A stretch of 64,000 nucleotides of DNA from CAVVVS01 sp963751355 (GTDB lineage Bacteria > Bacteroidota > Ignavibacteria > Ignavibacteriales > Ignavibacteriaceae). Within the stretch, counting starts at the first letter, position 1. Each line of letters begins with the position of its first letter. The position numbers were made by a program, and so were the translations under genes. Below the pieces are notes generated by a model. The model saw only the letters and a program-made list of their open reading frames with translations, was not told where the DNA came from and did not search any database. Below, one piece after another: positions 34,402-44,754 of this stretch. The stretch lies in contig CAVVVS010000049.1 of NCBI GenBank assembly GCA_963751355.1, positions 100,601 to 164,600 on the forward strand, read 5' to 3'.

Positions 34402-37400
34402 ATGAAAAAATTAATTCCTATTATTACCGCGTTTTTTATTGTTTTGTCAATAAATATACATGGGCAAAATGATAATTCAGGAAATGAACCTGATTCACTT
34501 AAAGATATTTCAATTTCTGGGTTGACTTTCAGAAGTATTGGTCCGGCTATAACCGGTGGAAGAGTAGTCGCATTAGCTGTAAATCCTATTGACCACAGTG
34601 AATATTTTGTAGGTGCCGGTCATGGATCTTTGTGGAAAACCACAAACAACGGAACAACATTTGAACCTGTTTTCGATCATGAAAAATCTTATGCTATTGG
34701 TGCAGTAACTATTGATCCCACAAATCCAAATATTGTTTGGGTAGGAACCGGTGAAAACAATAATCAAAATAATGTTATTTACGGAGATGGTGTTTACAAA
34801 AGTGAAGACGGCGGAAATACCTGGAAAAATATGGGTCTTAAAACCTCTGACCAAGTTGGTGGAATAGTTGTTGACCCTAAAAATCCTAATACTGTTTATG
34901 TTGCTGCTTACGGTTCTTCACGAAATCCTGGAGGAGACAGAGGAATTTTTAAAACTACCGACGGCGGACAAAACTGGGATAATGTTCTTAAGATAAGCAA
35001 ATATACAGGCTGTTTCGAGGTTCATATGGATCCGAGATATTCAAATATTTTATATGCCGTTGCTCATCAAAGAATGAGAAAATTGTATACCGGCGTCAGC
35101 GGCGGACCTGAAAGCGGAATTTATAGAAGCACAGACAGCGGTAAAACCTGGGATAAAATGACAAAAGGTTTGCCAAGTACTGACGTTGGAAGAATTGGGA
35201 TGGCAATTTCACCTGTTAATCCTGATATCCTTTATGCAATTGTGGAGGCTGCTAAGGAAGGCGGCGTTTATAAAAGTACAGACAGAGGTTTTAGCTGGAA
35301 AAAGCAAAGCAGTTACGTTTCTTCTTATCCTTTTTATTTTCAGAAATTATTCTGTGATACTAAAGACGTAGATCGTGTTTACAGTATGGATGTTTTTATG
35401 CAGGTTACTATAGATGGCGGCAAAACCTGGAATAATTTAGGTGAAGATAAAAAACATGTTGACAATCATTATTTGTGGATAGATCCAAATGATAATAATC
35501 ATATGATAGACGGATGCGACGGAGGTGTTTATGATACTTATGACCAGGGAAAAAACTGGGACTTTAAAGCAAACTTACCGCTTGCAGAAATTTATAAAGT
35601 GACCACTGATAATGACACTCCATTTTATAATGTATATGCTGGTTCGCAGGATAACAGCAGTTTCGGCGGACCTTCCAGAACTATTAATACTGGCGGAATT
35701 ACAAATCAAGATTGGTACTTTACCTGTTCGGGAGATGGTTTTCAAACTCAAGTTGATTGGAAAAATCCTAATATTATTTATTCCGAATCTCAAAACGGCG
35801 GATTAGTAAGATTCGATAAAAAAAGCGGTGAAAGATTATACATAAAACCTTATGATTTTGCTGATACTGCTTATCGATTTGATTGGGATGCTGCATTGTT
35901 AATTTCAAAATTTGATAATAAAAGATTGTACTTCGGTGCAAATAAATTATTCAGAACAGATGATATGGGAAGTACTTTTAAAGTTATAAGTCCTGATCTT
36001 ACCAGGGGCGTTCCACGCGAAATGGAAAACTTGATGGATAGAAGCTGGAGTATAGATGAACTTGCTCATAAAGGATCGATGGGACAAATTACAACAATTG
36101 CTGAATCTCCGCTTGATGAAAATTTATTATTCACCGGATCAGGAGATGGATTAATTTATTATACAACAGACGGCGGTCAAAATTGGAATAGAGGTAAAAC
36201 TCCGGGACTTCCGGAATATGCTAGAATTTCTCAAATAGTCGGATCACATTTTGATAAAAATATTGCTTATGCAGCTTGTCATGATTTTGTAGGCGGTGAT
36301 TATAGACCTTATTTATATAAAACAACAGACGGCGGTCAAAATTGGTTTGTATATAATGGAAATTTACCTGAAAAGGGAAGTACATATACTGTTGCTGAGG
36401 ATGAAGTTGACAAAGATCTTCTTTTTGTCGGTACTCAATTCGGAGTTTATTATACTGTTGACGGCGGCAAAGAATGGATTCAATTAAAGAACGGAATTCC
36501 AACCGAATGTGTTATGAATCTAACAATTCAAAGAAGAGAACATGATCTTGTTGTTTCAACTTTCGGAAGAGGAATTTATATTCTTGACGATTATACTCCT
36601 TTAAGACATTTATCCAAAGAAACCTTGAAGAAAGATGCATATATATTCCCGATAAAAGACGCACTCATGTTTATAGAAGCTTCACCTTATGCATTCAGAG
36701 GTGTTGGTTTTCAGGGAGCAAGTTTTTATGCTGCACCAAATCCTAAGGTTGGCGCCGTATTCACTTATTATATCAAAGATGAAATTAAATCTTTAAAAGA
36801 ACAAAGAAGGGATGAAGAAAAAGCAAAACAAAAGAAAAATGAGGATATAAAATATCCTGCATATAATACTTTGTTAAAAGAAAACGAAGAACCAAAAGCT
36901 TATTTATTATTTACTGTTACGGATGAACAGGGTAATGTAATAAGAAAAATAAAAACGTCACCTAAAAAAGGAATTAACAGAATTGAATGGGACTTTAGAT
37001 ACAGTCCATTTACTCCTGTCTCTTTGAAACCGTTTGATGATTCTGTTCCTTGGAATGAACCGGATTTAGGATATATGGTTGTTCCGGGTAAATATAAAGT
37101 TTCACTATCAAAATTTGTTGACGGTAAATTTACGGAACTCGTTCAGCCGCAGGAATTTGTATGTAAGCCGTTGAACAATACGACTCTCCCTGCAGAAGAT
37201 AAATTGGCGCTTGACAAATTCAATAAAAAAGTTGCGGAATTGACAAGAGCAATTTCCGGTACTGATTCATATAGAAAATCATTGGTTGATAAAATTAAAT
37301 ATTTGAAAAAGGCAGTAATTGAAGGAGCCGATGTTCCTGATGATATTTATAATACGATATTATCGATCAAAAAAGAATTGGATGATTTCAACAGAAAATT

Positions 37401-37677
37401 AAACGGCGACAGATTAATTGCAAGATATGAAGGTGGTTCTCCAACATCGGTTAAAGAAAGAGTTGATCTGATAACTTCTTCACTATGGACGACAACTGCT
37501 GCGCCGACTACTACATATAAGAAATCTTATGAAGTTGCGGCGGATCAATTCGGCAGTTTATTAGATACTTTAAAATCAATAGACGGCGAGGTTAAAGCTG
37601 TTGAATCTAAATTGGAAAAAGACGGTGCTCCATATACGCCCGGAAGATTTCCTGAATGGAGAAAAGATGTAAATTAA
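34402..37677 (+). CDS. Exported BNR/Asp-box repeat (VPS10/sortilin-like propeller) protein
   Basis: 1091 residues from the ATG at 34402, which directly precedes a signal peptide (MKKLIPIITAFFIVLSINIH). The in-frame ATG at 34351 would bury that signal. At least eight Asp-box motifs (KSEDGGNTWKN, KTTDGGQNWDN, RSTDSGKTWDK, VTIDGGKTWNN, YTTDGGQNWNR) build one or two beta-propellers over residues about 60-740. This family is widely annotated as glycosyl hydrolase or sortilin-like, often without proven activity. The C-terminal 300 residues hold a charged stretch (EQRRDEEKAKQKK), an immunoglobulin-like part (GINRIEWDFRYSP) and a coiled-coil-like helical end. No T9SS sorting domain is visible. It is probably periplasmic or on the cell surface; the substrate is unknown. 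Confidence 0.85.
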   Translation: MKKLIPIITAFFIVLSINIHGQNDNSGNEPDSLKDISISGLTFRSIGPAITGGRVVALAVNPIDHSEYFVGAGHGSLWKTTNNGTTFEPVFDHEKSYAIGAVTIDPTNPNIVWVGTGENNNQNNVIYGDGVYKSEDGGNTWKNMGLKTSDQVGGIVVDPKNPNTVYVAAYGSSRNPGGDRGIFKTTDGGQNWDNVLKISKYTGCFEVHMDPRYSNILYAVAHQRMRKLYTGVSGGPESGIYRSTDSGKTWDKMTKGLPSTDVGRIGMAISPVNPDILYAIVEAAKEGGVYKSTDRGFSWKKQSSYVSSYPFYFQKLFCDTKDVDRVYSMDVFMQVTIDGGKTWNNLGEDKKHVDNHYLWIDPNDNNHMIDGCDGGVYDTYDQGKNWDFKANLPLAEIYKVTTDNDTPFYNVYAGSQDNSSFGGPSRTINTGGITNQDWYFTCSGDGFQTQVDWKNPNIIYSESQNGGLVRFDKKSGERLYIKPYDFADTAYRFDWDAALLISKFDNKRLYFGANKLFRTDDMGSTFKVISPDLTRGVPREMENLMDRSWSIDELAHKGSMGQITTIAESPLDENLLFTGSGDGLIYYTTDGGQNWNRGKTPGLPEYARISQIVGSHFDKNIAYAACHDFVGGDYRPYLYKTTDGGQNWFVYNGNLPEKGSTYTVAEDEVDKDLLFVGTQFGVYYTVDGGKEWIQLKNGIPTECVMNLTIQRREHDLVVSTFGRGIYILDDYTPLRHLSKETLKKDAYIFPIKDALMFIEASPYAFRGVGFQGASFYAAPNPKVGAVFTYYIKDEIKSLKEQRRDEEKAKQKKNEDIKYPAYNTLLKENEEPKAYLLFTVTDEQGNVIRKIKTSPKKGINRIEWDFRYSPFTPVSLKPFDDSVPWNEPDLGYMVVPGKYKVSLSKFVDGKFTELVQPQEFVCKPLNNTTLPAEDKLALDKFNKKVAELTRAISGTDSYRKSLVDKIKYLKKAVIEGADVPDDIYNTILSIKKELDDFNRKLNGDRLIARYEGGSPTSVKERVDLITSSLWTTTAAPTTTYKKSYEVAADQFGSLLDTLKSIDGEVKAVESKLEKDGAPYTPGRFPEWRKDVN

Positions 37678-37702
37678 TTTGATCTAAAATATTAATATAT
37701 GC

Positions 37703-37732
37703 AAAAGCCGGATTTTTATTCCGGCTTTTTTT
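37703..37732 (+). terminator. Bidirectional rho-independent terminator
   Basis: Stem AAAAGCCGGA / TCCGGCTTTT with a 7-nt loop, seven Ts on the plus strand and four on the minus strand. It lies between convergent genes. Confidence 0.85.
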
Positions 37733-38240
37733 ATAATCTGTTGCTGCTTATTACAGCAATCCAATTTTCATCCCATCTTTCATTAAATTCATTCTTAGAA
37801 AGTCTGCAGCTGTATTGCTTTATCGAAGGATCAAGAACATAAATTGAATCATCGGAATATCCGTAAACAACAATCCAATGTTCACCATCATAAACAGAAA
37901 TTAAAATCGGATTTCCTTCATCAACTGATTCATAAATATCATTTAATTCTGCTTTTTCATTTACATCTACATTTAAATTATTCTGTTTAAATAAATTTAA
38001 AATTGGATCAGTATCAGTTCCGTCTTTTTTTGTTGTTCCTAAAAGTTGTTTAACTTTATCTATGGGTTTTGTTTTGTCAAAATAATCTAAAATTACCGAA
38101 GCACTTTGTGCGCCGCAGCTGTATTTATCCAACTGGACAGATCTTTTTATCCCATTTAAACATGCAATATTATCATCCAAATTTTCTTCAATATTTTTTA
38201 ACCAATTAAATGCAATATCAAAAATTCTTTTGAAAATCAT
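37731..38240 (-). CDS. C39-like cysteine peptidase domain protein
   Basis: 169 residues. It has the pattern of the peptidase C39/papain-like 'C39_2' domain: Cys42 in QLDKYSCGAQSASVIL, His121 in DGEHWIVVYGY and Asp137 in VLDPS, with spacing as expected for a Cys-His-Asp triad. There is no signal peptide and no ABC transporter partner, so it is unlikely to be a bacteriocin-processing exporter. It may be a stand-alone cytoplasmic protease; the substrate is unknown. The stop codon touches the shared terminator with the convergent BNR gene. Confidence 0.75.
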   Translation of the reverse strand: MIFKRIFDIAFNWLKNIEENLDDNIACLNGIKRSVQLDKYSCGAQSASVILDYFDKTKPIDKVKQLLGTTKKDGTDTDPILNLFKQNNLNVDVNEKAELNDIYESVDEGNPILISVYDGEHWIVVYGYSDDSIYVLDPSIKQYSCRLSKNEFNERWDENWIAVISSNRL

Positions 38241-38400
38241 TGCCCGGATGTAAATAATTTTTATTTAATCTTATGAAAAGCGGTATAATGAAAAAATAGA
38301 AAAGTTACTAAGTTTAAACTATAATATAAGTTAAAAGCTTTATTTGATTCAGAACAATAAAAAATATTTTGTGATTGAAGAATATTAAAAATTGCTGCTG

Positions 38401-39471
38401 TTAAAATTTAATACTGCCCAGATTTATTCTAAATGGATATAAAAGTTTAAATCGAGTACCTTTACTTGAAAATTCAATAGCAGGTGAAGGAAGTTTTATA
38501 TAATTCAATGACTGTCTGAACCAATTCCAAAACCAGCCGCCCTTAGGCAAAAGTTTTACAAGATTATAATCCAAACCAATTACATATCTTCTTTTTGTTA
38601 GCTGGTCGGGAGGTTCACCAGGAATCGGTTTTGCATCAATTGCATCTGCTCCGTAGCCTACAGCAACATCCAGCCAAGGAAGCCAATATTTTTTCCATGT
38701 ATCGGGAATAATATTGTAAACATTTACCGACCACCAGAAGGTTGAACTGTTATAATCATCAATAAAAGTTCTGGGTCTATTAATAACAGGTTCTCCTGTC
38801 CATTCCGATGGAATATATTGCCATTTAGGAGTAATATTTTGCAATGCAGGAACATAATGCTGTGATAAAAAGAAAATTGGTCCGAAAGCATCAAAGTAAA
38901 GATCGGATGGACTGAATCCCCAGCTGTTTGCAAATCCATCTTCAATTTCTACATAAGTTTGATAAGTAAAACCGAATATACTTCCCCAAATAGTAGCATC
39001 GTCCCAAGAAAGTCCGGAAGCAATTAATCCTTCACTTGCAACATAAGAAATAAGATAACCGCCGTAAGCATGACCAAATTTATCAACTTGCAATGCATAA
39101 GCCCAATCTTCTTGAAAGTGGAAGGATTTTCTTTGTCCGCTCCACCAGGCGTTCTGCTGATGGAAATGCAGCCATACTAATGTTCCTAAATAAATTCCTC
39201 CTAAAACTGCAGTTGTAGCAGGGCGAATGTGTGTATGTAAATTAGGTGGTTCACCGTTCAAAGTATATCTTTGTTCACCTGCATAAGTAAATAAATGGAG
39301 AGGAAGATGTTTTGTTGTATCTACAGATGAAATTTTTGAACTCGTGGAATCTATATTTGCATCTTGTGCACAAATAAAGGTGTTTAAAAAAGATAAAAAC
39401 AAAATGGTATAAATAACTTTATTTAATAAATTTTTAATTATGTGAAAATTATTTTCTTTTTTATAATTCAT
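38401..39471 (-). CDS. DUF2279 family exported protein
   Basis: 356 residues. A signal peptide or anchor (KVIYTILFLSFLNTFICAQ) is followed by a central region matching the DUF2279 pattern (LQVDKFGHAYGGYLISY, then EIEDGFANSWGFSPSDLYFDAFG) and a C-terminal barrel-like end (YVIGLDYNLVKLLP, FKLLYPFRINLG). The family is a poorly characterised membrane or periplasmic group with conserved Asp, His and Gly residues. It follows the 39487-40068 gene by 15 bp and is probably in one operon with it. No biochemical role can be assigned from sequence. Confidence 0.7.
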   Translation of the reverse strand: MNYKKENNFHIIKNLLNKVIYTILFLSFLNTFICAQDANIDSTSSKISSVDTTKHLPLHLFTYAGEQRYTLNGEPPNLHTHIRPATTAVLGGIYLGTLVWLHFHQQNAWWSGQRKSFHFQEDWAYALQVDKFGHAYGGYLISYVASEGLIASGLSWDDATIWGSIFGFTYQTYVEIEDGFANSWGFSPSDLYFDAFGPIFFLSQHYVPALQNITPKWQYIPSEWTGEPVINRPRTFIDDYNSSTFWWSVNVYNIIPDTWKKYWLPWLDVAVGYGADAIDAKPIPGEPPDQLTKRRYVIGLDYNLVKLLPKGGWFWNWFRQSLNYIKLPSPAIEFSSKGTRFKLLYPFRINLGSIKF

Positions 39472-39486
39472 TTTTTTTCCGGTAAA

Positions 39487-40068
39487 TCAATATCTGCCGA
39501 ATTTAAAAACAAGTCCGGCTGAAAAACCTTCCAAATCTTTATTTGTAATTCCATAATTTGGATTAAAGCTGCTTATCAATCTATAAGAAAGTACAATATC
39601 CGTATGCAGCCAATCAATAAATTGAGTTTCAATATTTAATGAGGGTTCCCATAAAAGCAGATCTTGTTTATAGTGTGATTCAAACTGATTGTTGTTATTA
39701 AATAAAGTTAAATCAATTCCGCCGCCGGCTAACAGCATACTTATGGAAAAATGAATCAGGCTTTCAGGTAAAAAAATATATTCTAATTCCAGACCTCCGT
39801 AATTCATATCCAATTTTGGATAATTATCATTTAATTGATTTTCATAAGTTGTATTTACAGTTCCCAGCATTGAATAAAATCCGCCGCCGAGAACAATGTG
39901 AGAATTTATTACCCAGCCGAATCTTCCACCGGCGATAAATGCAGTTTTATCAGATATTTGAGTATACTTAAGTGAGGCTGCTCCAAATGCACCGTAATGA
40001 TTTTTTTGTGCAAATACATTTGCGGATAATATTAAAAATGATGTAAAAATGATCGCAAACTTATTCAT
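39487..40068 (-). CDS. Small outer-membrane beta-barrel-like protein
   Basis: 193 residues. It has a signal peptide (FAIIFTSFLILSANVFAQ) and then alternating hydrophobic strands with Gly and aromatic residues (AFIAGGRFGWVINSHIVLGGGFYSM split by turns), ending in Phe-Gly-Arg-Tyr. This is the look of an 8-stranded barrel, with no exact family recognised. It is the first gene of a two-gene unit with the DUF2279 protein, so a joint envelope role is likely. Confidence 0.65.
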   Translation of the reverse strand: MNKFAIIFTSFLILSANVFAQKNHYGAFGAASLKYTQISDKTAFIAGGRFGWVINSHIVLGGGFYSMLGTVNTTYENQLNDNYPKLDMNYGGLELEYIFLPESLIHFSISMLLAGGGIDLTLFNNNNQFESHYKQDLLLWEPSLNIETQFIDWLHTDIVLSYRLISSFNPNYGITNKDLEGFSAGLVFKFGRY

Positions 40069-40384
40069 AAATTCTAATTCTTAAATTCCATAAAAATTAT
40101 ACATTTATGATTATTACTTTCAATTAAGCGCATCCAGTTTCCTTTAATTTTTATCGCAAAAACTAATTTTTTTATATTAAATAAAGATAATAATGATTTC
40201 AGAAAAAAGGGACTAAATTTTCAATTGTATAATCTTATAATTTTCATCAATGAATCTCTGTAAATTTGAGCTCTCAATAATTATATATTCAAATTGACAA
40301 TCAGATATATTATTTTTTAAATAATTATTAGTTATTTTACTAGTAAATATTTTCATTTTGTTAAATCCAAAAAGGGGAGAGGTT
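40069..40384. other. Divergent intergenic region, no gene seen
   Basis: 316 strongly AT-rich bases between divergent genes. It must hold promoters for both sides. I see no RNA gene, repeat or clear operator. It ends with the AAGGGGAGAGG ribosome site of the M16 peptidase gene. Confidence 0.4.
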
Positions 40385-43372
40385 ATGTTTTTAACAAGAG
40401 CATTTCTAAAAATAATTATGGTTGCTATGCTTATAAGTACAACAAATCTTTTCGCTCAATTTGAAACCGGTAAAACATATAACGGGTTTAAATTGATTGA
40501 GAAAGAGTTCGTAAAAGAAGTTAATGCAGAGTGTTATTATTTTGAACATATAAAAAGCGGAGCAAAACTTTTTAAAATTGCTTCAGATGATGATAATAAA
40601 ACATTCAGTATTGCTTTTAAAACAATTCCTGAATCAGACTGCGGAACTCCGCATATAATGGAACATTCAGTATTAAATGGTTCTAAAAATTTCCCGGTTA
40701 AAAGTCCGTTTGATATTCTGGCTAAGGGATCCTTAAATACTTTTCTAAATGCAATGACCGGAAGCGATATGACGATTTATCCGGTTGCCAGCATGAACGA
40801 CAAAGATTATTTTAACTTAATGCATGTTTATCTTGATGCTGTTTTCTATCCTTTAATTTATGATGATCCGCGAATTTTAATGCAGGAAGGATGGCATCAT
40901 GAATTGACTGGGAAAGATGAACCTGTTGTTTACAAAGGTGTTGTTTATAATGAAATGAAAGGTGCATTTTCCGGTCCGACAAGAGAACTGGATTATCAAA
41001 TAACTAAAAACTTGTTCCCGGATAACGGATATCAATATTCTTCCGGAGGTTATCCAAGTGCAATTCCTCAATTAACTTACAATGATTTTATAAATTTCCA
41101 TAAAAAATACTATCATCCTTCAAACAGCTATATTTTTCTTTACGGCAATGCAGATTTAAATAAAGAACTGGAATTTATAGACTCAAAATATTTATCAAAC
41201 TTCGATAAGTCAGATCAAAAAGTTTCTATCCCTTTACAAAAACCTTTTGAAAAGATGAAGGAAGTAAAAGCTTATTATCCGGTTACAGAAGGTTCTTCCA
41301 CTGAAAATCAAACCTATCTTAATTACAGTTTTGTTGTTGGATTAAATACGAATAAAGCTTTAGAAATGGGTCTTGATGTTTTGTGTGATGTTTTAGTTAA
41401 TCAAGAATCCGCTCCAATTCGCTTAGCTTTACAGGAAGCGGGAATTGGAAAAGAAGTTTATGCTTATGCAGATAATTTAAAACAAAACGTTGTGGAAATA
41501 GTTGTTCAAAATGCAAATCCATCGGATAAAGATAAATTTTACGAGATTGTTAAAAAAGAATTTGAAAAAGCAGTTAAAAATGGATTGGATAAAGAAGCTG
41601 TTGAAGGAACTTTTAACAGGAAAGAATTCGGTCTTAGAGAAGGAAATGATGCACAGAAAGGTTTGCGTTATAATTTCCAATTAATGAGCGGCTGGTTTTT
41701 TGCTGATAATCCTTTTATGGGTTTAGAATATGAAAAACCTTTAGCTGAAATCAAATCTTCATTGGAAAAAGGGTATTTGGAAAACTTGATTTCAAAATAT
41801 TTTATTGATAATCCTCATTCAGTTTTAGTTGTTCTGGAACCAAAACCGGGTTTGGAAGGAGAAAATAATTTAAAAACCGAAAAAGAATTGAAAGAATATA
41901 AATCTTCTCTTTCTAAAGAACAATTGGACAAACTTGTTTCTCAAACAAATGAGTTAATGGAATATCAAAAAAGAGAAGATACTCCCGAACAAGTTTCAAC
42001 AATTCCTCTATTAGAGTTAAAAGATATTAACTCCGAAGCAGAATGGTATTCAATAAAAGAAGAAAAAGTGGAAGATGTTCCGGTTTTATATCATGAAGAA
42101 TTTACCAATGATGTGGTTTATGCAAAATTATATTTTGATTTAAAAGTTCTTCCGCAGGAATTAATTCCTTATTCTTCTTTGCTCTCGGAAATATTGGGAG
42201 ATTTGAATACTAAAAATTATTCTTACGGTGATTTAGATAAAGCTTTAAATATTCATACAGGCGGATTCAATACAAGTTTGAATTCTTTTCTTGAAGAACA
42301 AAATGATTCCAAAATGGAAAATAAGTTTGTAGTTTCATCTAAAGCTATGAATGTTAAGGTTGATAAAATGTTTGAACTGCTTGGTGAAATTGTAAACAAT
42401 AGTACGATAAATGATAAAGACAGACTCAAAAATTTACTTACCCGTCACCAGGCAAGACTTGATGCGCAAATTAAACAAAACGGATTCGGTTATGCCAGAA
42501 CTAGATTAACTTCATACATAAGCAACGAAGGTATGTTTGATGAAATTACCGGCGGAATTGATTATTATAATTTCATAACAAACTTAGCTAAAAATTTTGA
42601 TGCTAAATCAGATGAGATAATTAATAATCTAACAAAAACTGCTGAGCTTCTCTTCAATAAAAATAATATGATAGCTTCAGTTACTTGTTTTAATTCAGAT
42701 TTAAATACTTTCAATAACGGATTAGATAATTTTATTAAGAGTTTACCGGTTAAAGATGTTGATTATCAGCATTGGGAATTCAAACCTGAAAAGAAAAACG
42801 AAGGACTGCAGGCTGCTTCCAAAGTACAATATGTAATTAAAGGATTTGATTTCAAAAAATTAGGCTATGATTGGAACGGAAAAATGCTGGTTCTCAATCA
42901 AATTTTGTCAAGAGAATGGCTGCAGAATCAAATCCGTGTACTTGGAGGTGCTTACGGCGGTTTCAGTTCATTTTCAAGATCAGGAGTTGCACTATTTGCA
43001 TCTTACAGAGATCCGAATTTAAGAGAAACCTTGGAAAACTATGATAAAACTCCTGAGTACTTAAAAACTTTTGAAGCAGATGATCAGGAAATGACAAGAT
43101 TTATTATAGGTACTATTGCTGGTCTAGATCGGCCTTTAAGACCATCCCAAAAAGGTGATGCTGCCGTTAGAAGATATTTGGAAAGAACAACTAAAGAAGA
43201 AGTTCAGAAGAATAGAGATGCCGTATTAAAAACTACACCGGAAGATATAAAACAAATGACAAAGCTTGTTGCTGATATTCTTGCGCAGCAGACTTATTGT
43301 GTCTACGGAAATGAAGAAAAAATAAATACTGAAAAAGATCTTTTCAAAAATATCGTAAAACTTGGAGATTAA
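40385..43372 (+). CDS. M16C (presequence protease-like) zinc metallopeptidase
   Basis: 995 residues from the ATG at 40385, chosen over an upstream TTG because of the AGGGGAGAGG site just before it and the signal peptide that follows (FLKIIMVAMLISTTNLFAQ). The inverted zinc motif is HIMEH (His90, Glu93, His94), with the distal Glu in VVYNEMKGAFS. The two-half M16C layout is present, with a second, inactive half toward the C-terminus (RVLGGAYGGFSSFSRSG). Family role: degradation of oligopeptides up to about 70 residues inside a closed chamber. The signal peptide places this one in the periplasm or envelope. It is a single gene, with a terminator directly downstream. Confidence 0.92.
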   Translation: MFLTRAFLKIIMVAMLISTTNLFAQFETGKTYNGFKLIEKEFVKEVNAECYYFEHIKSGAKLFKIASDDDNKTFSIAFKTIPESDCGTPHIMEHSVLNGSKNFPVKSPFDILAKGSLNTFLNAMTGSDMTIYPVASMNDKDYFNLMHVYLDAVFYPLIYDDPRILMQEGWHHELTGKDEPVVYKGVVYNEMKGAFSGPTRELDYQITKNLFPDNGYQYSSGGYPSAIPQLTYNDFINFHKKYYHPSNSYIFLYGNADLNKELEFIDSKYLSNFDKSDQKVSIPLQKPFEKMKEVKAYYPVTEGSSTENQTYLNYSFVVGLNTNKALEMGLDVLCDVLVNQESAPIRLALQEAGIGKEVYAYADNLKQNVVEIVVQNANPSDKDKFYEIVKKEFEKAVKNGLDKEAVEGTFNRKEFGLREGNDAQKGLRYNFQLMSGWFFADNPFMGLEYEKPLAEIKSSLEKGYLENLISKYFIDNPHSVLVVLEPKPGLEGENNLKTEKELKEYKSSLSKEQLDKLVSQTNELMEYQKREDTPEQVSTIPLLELKDINSEAEWYSIKEEKVEDVPVLYHEEFTNDVVYAKLYFDLKVLPQELIPYSSLLSEILGDLNTKNYSYGDLDKALNIHTGGFNTSLNSFLEEQNDSKMENKFVVSSKAMNVKVDKMFELLGEIVNNSTINDKDRLKNLLTRHQARLDAQIKQNGFGYARTRLTSYISNEGMFDEITGGIDYYNFITNLAKNFDAKSDEIINNLTKTAELLFNKNNMIASVTCFNSDLNTFNNGLDNFIKSLPVKDVDYQHWEFKPEKKNEGLQAASKVQYVIKGFDFKKLGYDWNGKMLVLNQILSREWLQNQIRVLGGAYGGFSSFSRSGVALFASYRDPNLRETLENYDKTPEYLKTFEADDQEMTRFIIGTIAGLDRPLRPSQKGDAAVRRYLERTTKEEVQKNRDAVLKTTPEDIKQMTKLVADILAQQTYCVYGNEEKINTEKDLFKNIVKLGD

Positions 43373-43392
43373 ATAGTAACATCTTTTTTAAT

Positions 43393-43418
43393 AAGGCCTG
43401 TATAAAGCAGGCCTTTTT
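43393..43418 (+). terminator. Rho-independent terminator
   Basis: Stem AAGGCCTG / CAGGCCTT with a 7-nt loop and five Ts, following the M16 peptidase gene and abutting the convergent DoxX gene. Confidence 0.8.
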
Positions 43419-43845
43419 ATTTTCTTTTTAATATAAAATTATCAACACCGAATTTAGTTGAACCAATAAACAGGAAAGTTAAAGAGATAATTTCATAAAG
43501 CAGAGCAAGTTCTTTTCTGCCGAAAGTATCGGCCCCGTGAGCTAAAAAAGCCGCAACAGCCATATTAATAACTACGAATAAGGCTGAAGGTCTCGTAAGA
43601 AATCCAAGAGCTAAAAATATTCCGCAGAAGAATTCAGCAATCCCGGAAAACCATGCAAATGTAACCGGGAACGGAAAATGCAAATTGGAAACAATACTAA
43701 CAAACTTATCCGAAGGTGGAACTTTAAATATTCCATGGCCAAAGGCTAAAAATAATCCTGCAGAAATTCTTAAAATTGATAAGCCGATATTTGCCGGTAA
43801 TGATGTAATCTGAGTGCCTGAAAAAAGTAATTTTTTTAATTTCAT
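43417..43845 (-). CDS. DoxX family membrane protein
   Basis: 142 residues with four hydrophobic helices and the DoxX features GLSILRISAGLFLAFGHGIF near the start and WFSGIAEFFCGIFLALGFLTR in the middle. Family members are small inner-membrane proteins linked to quinone or redox stress functions, but their biochemical role is loosely defined. It is a single gene, convergent with the M16 peptidase gene. Confidence 0.88.
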   Translation of the reverse strand: MKLKKLLFSGTQITSLPANIGLSILRISAGLFLAFGHGIFKVPPSDKFVSIVSNLHFPFPVTFAWFSGIAEFFCGIFLALGFLTRPSALFVVINMAVAAFLAHGADTFGRKELALLYEIISLTFLFIGSTKFGVDNFILKRK

Positions 43846-44011
43846 ATAATTAGTTTTATATTAAAATGATGAAATTGATTCTCAAAAATAAAATATTTTA
43901 AGAAAGATAAGTGATAAAAAATTATTCTGTGATTTGAATTAAATTATTTTTCAATTCAGAATTCATTTGAAATAGTTTGAAAGATATTAACATTTTAATA
44001 AAAAATTGTTT

Positions 44012-44599
44012 ATGGAAAATATTAAATTCTTTAAAACCCAATCTGATTTTCGAAAATGGCTGGGAAAAAATCATAATAAAAAGGAAGAATTATGGGTTGG
44101 TTATTTTAAAAAATCAACAGGACTAAAAAGTATTACCTGGCCTGAATCTGTAGATGAAGCAATTTGTTTCGGCTGGATTGACGGAATTAGAAAAAGTATA
44201 GATGAAGAAAGTTATAAAATTAGATTTACTCCGAGAAATCCATCAAGTTATTGGAGTAAGAAAAATTTAAATCGTGCAAAAGAATTAGTTAAACTCGGAA
44301 TGATGCATTCTTCTGGACTAAAATTGTTAAATGAGTATGATGAAAACAGAACTGAAAAGTATTCTTATGAAAGAGAAAAAATGGAACTGAGTGATGAATT
44401 TATAACTGAATTTAAAAAGAATAAAACCGCTTGGAAATTTTTCCAGAACCAGCCTCAATATTATAAAAAAATTTCAGTAATTTGGGTAATGAGTGCAAAA
44501 AAAGTGGAAACTCAAAAACGAAGACTTGATACACTAATAAATGACTCGGAGAACGGAAAAAAAATTGGAGTACTTGATAATTCAAGATATTTAAAATAA
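44012..44599 (+). CDS. YdeI/OmpD-associated-like protein
   Basis: 195 residues from the ATG at 44012. The N-terminal half has the YdeI signature: FRKWLGKNHNKKEELWVGYF, ITWPESVDEAICFGWIDGI and RFTPRNPSSYWSKKN. The C-terminal half is helical and Lys-rich with an Ala/Lys motif (KKVETQKRRLDTLIND). The family is widespread and cytoplasmic, and its function is poorly established. It is a single gene, and nothing in the context refines its role. Confidence 0.85.
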   Translation: MENIKFFKTQSDFRKWLGKNHNKKEELWVGYFKKSTGLKSITWPESVDEAICFGWIDGIRKSIDEESYKIRFTPRNPSSYWSKKNLNRAKELVKLGMMHSSGLKLLNEYDENRTEKYSYEREKMELSDEFITEFKKNKTAWKFFQNQPQYYKKISVIWVMSAKKVETQKRRLDTLINDSENGKKIGVLDNSRYLK

Positions 44600-44754
44600 T
44601 TTTTTCTAAAAAAGCTGATTTTCTGCAGTTTCCATTAAATTATTTTAATATTTCTTCGAAAATATTTAATATAGTGCAAAAATTGCTTTTTATTTAAATT
44701 TTTAAAAATGTAATTTAATTACAAGAATTTTTAAATATCAAAGGGGATATATTA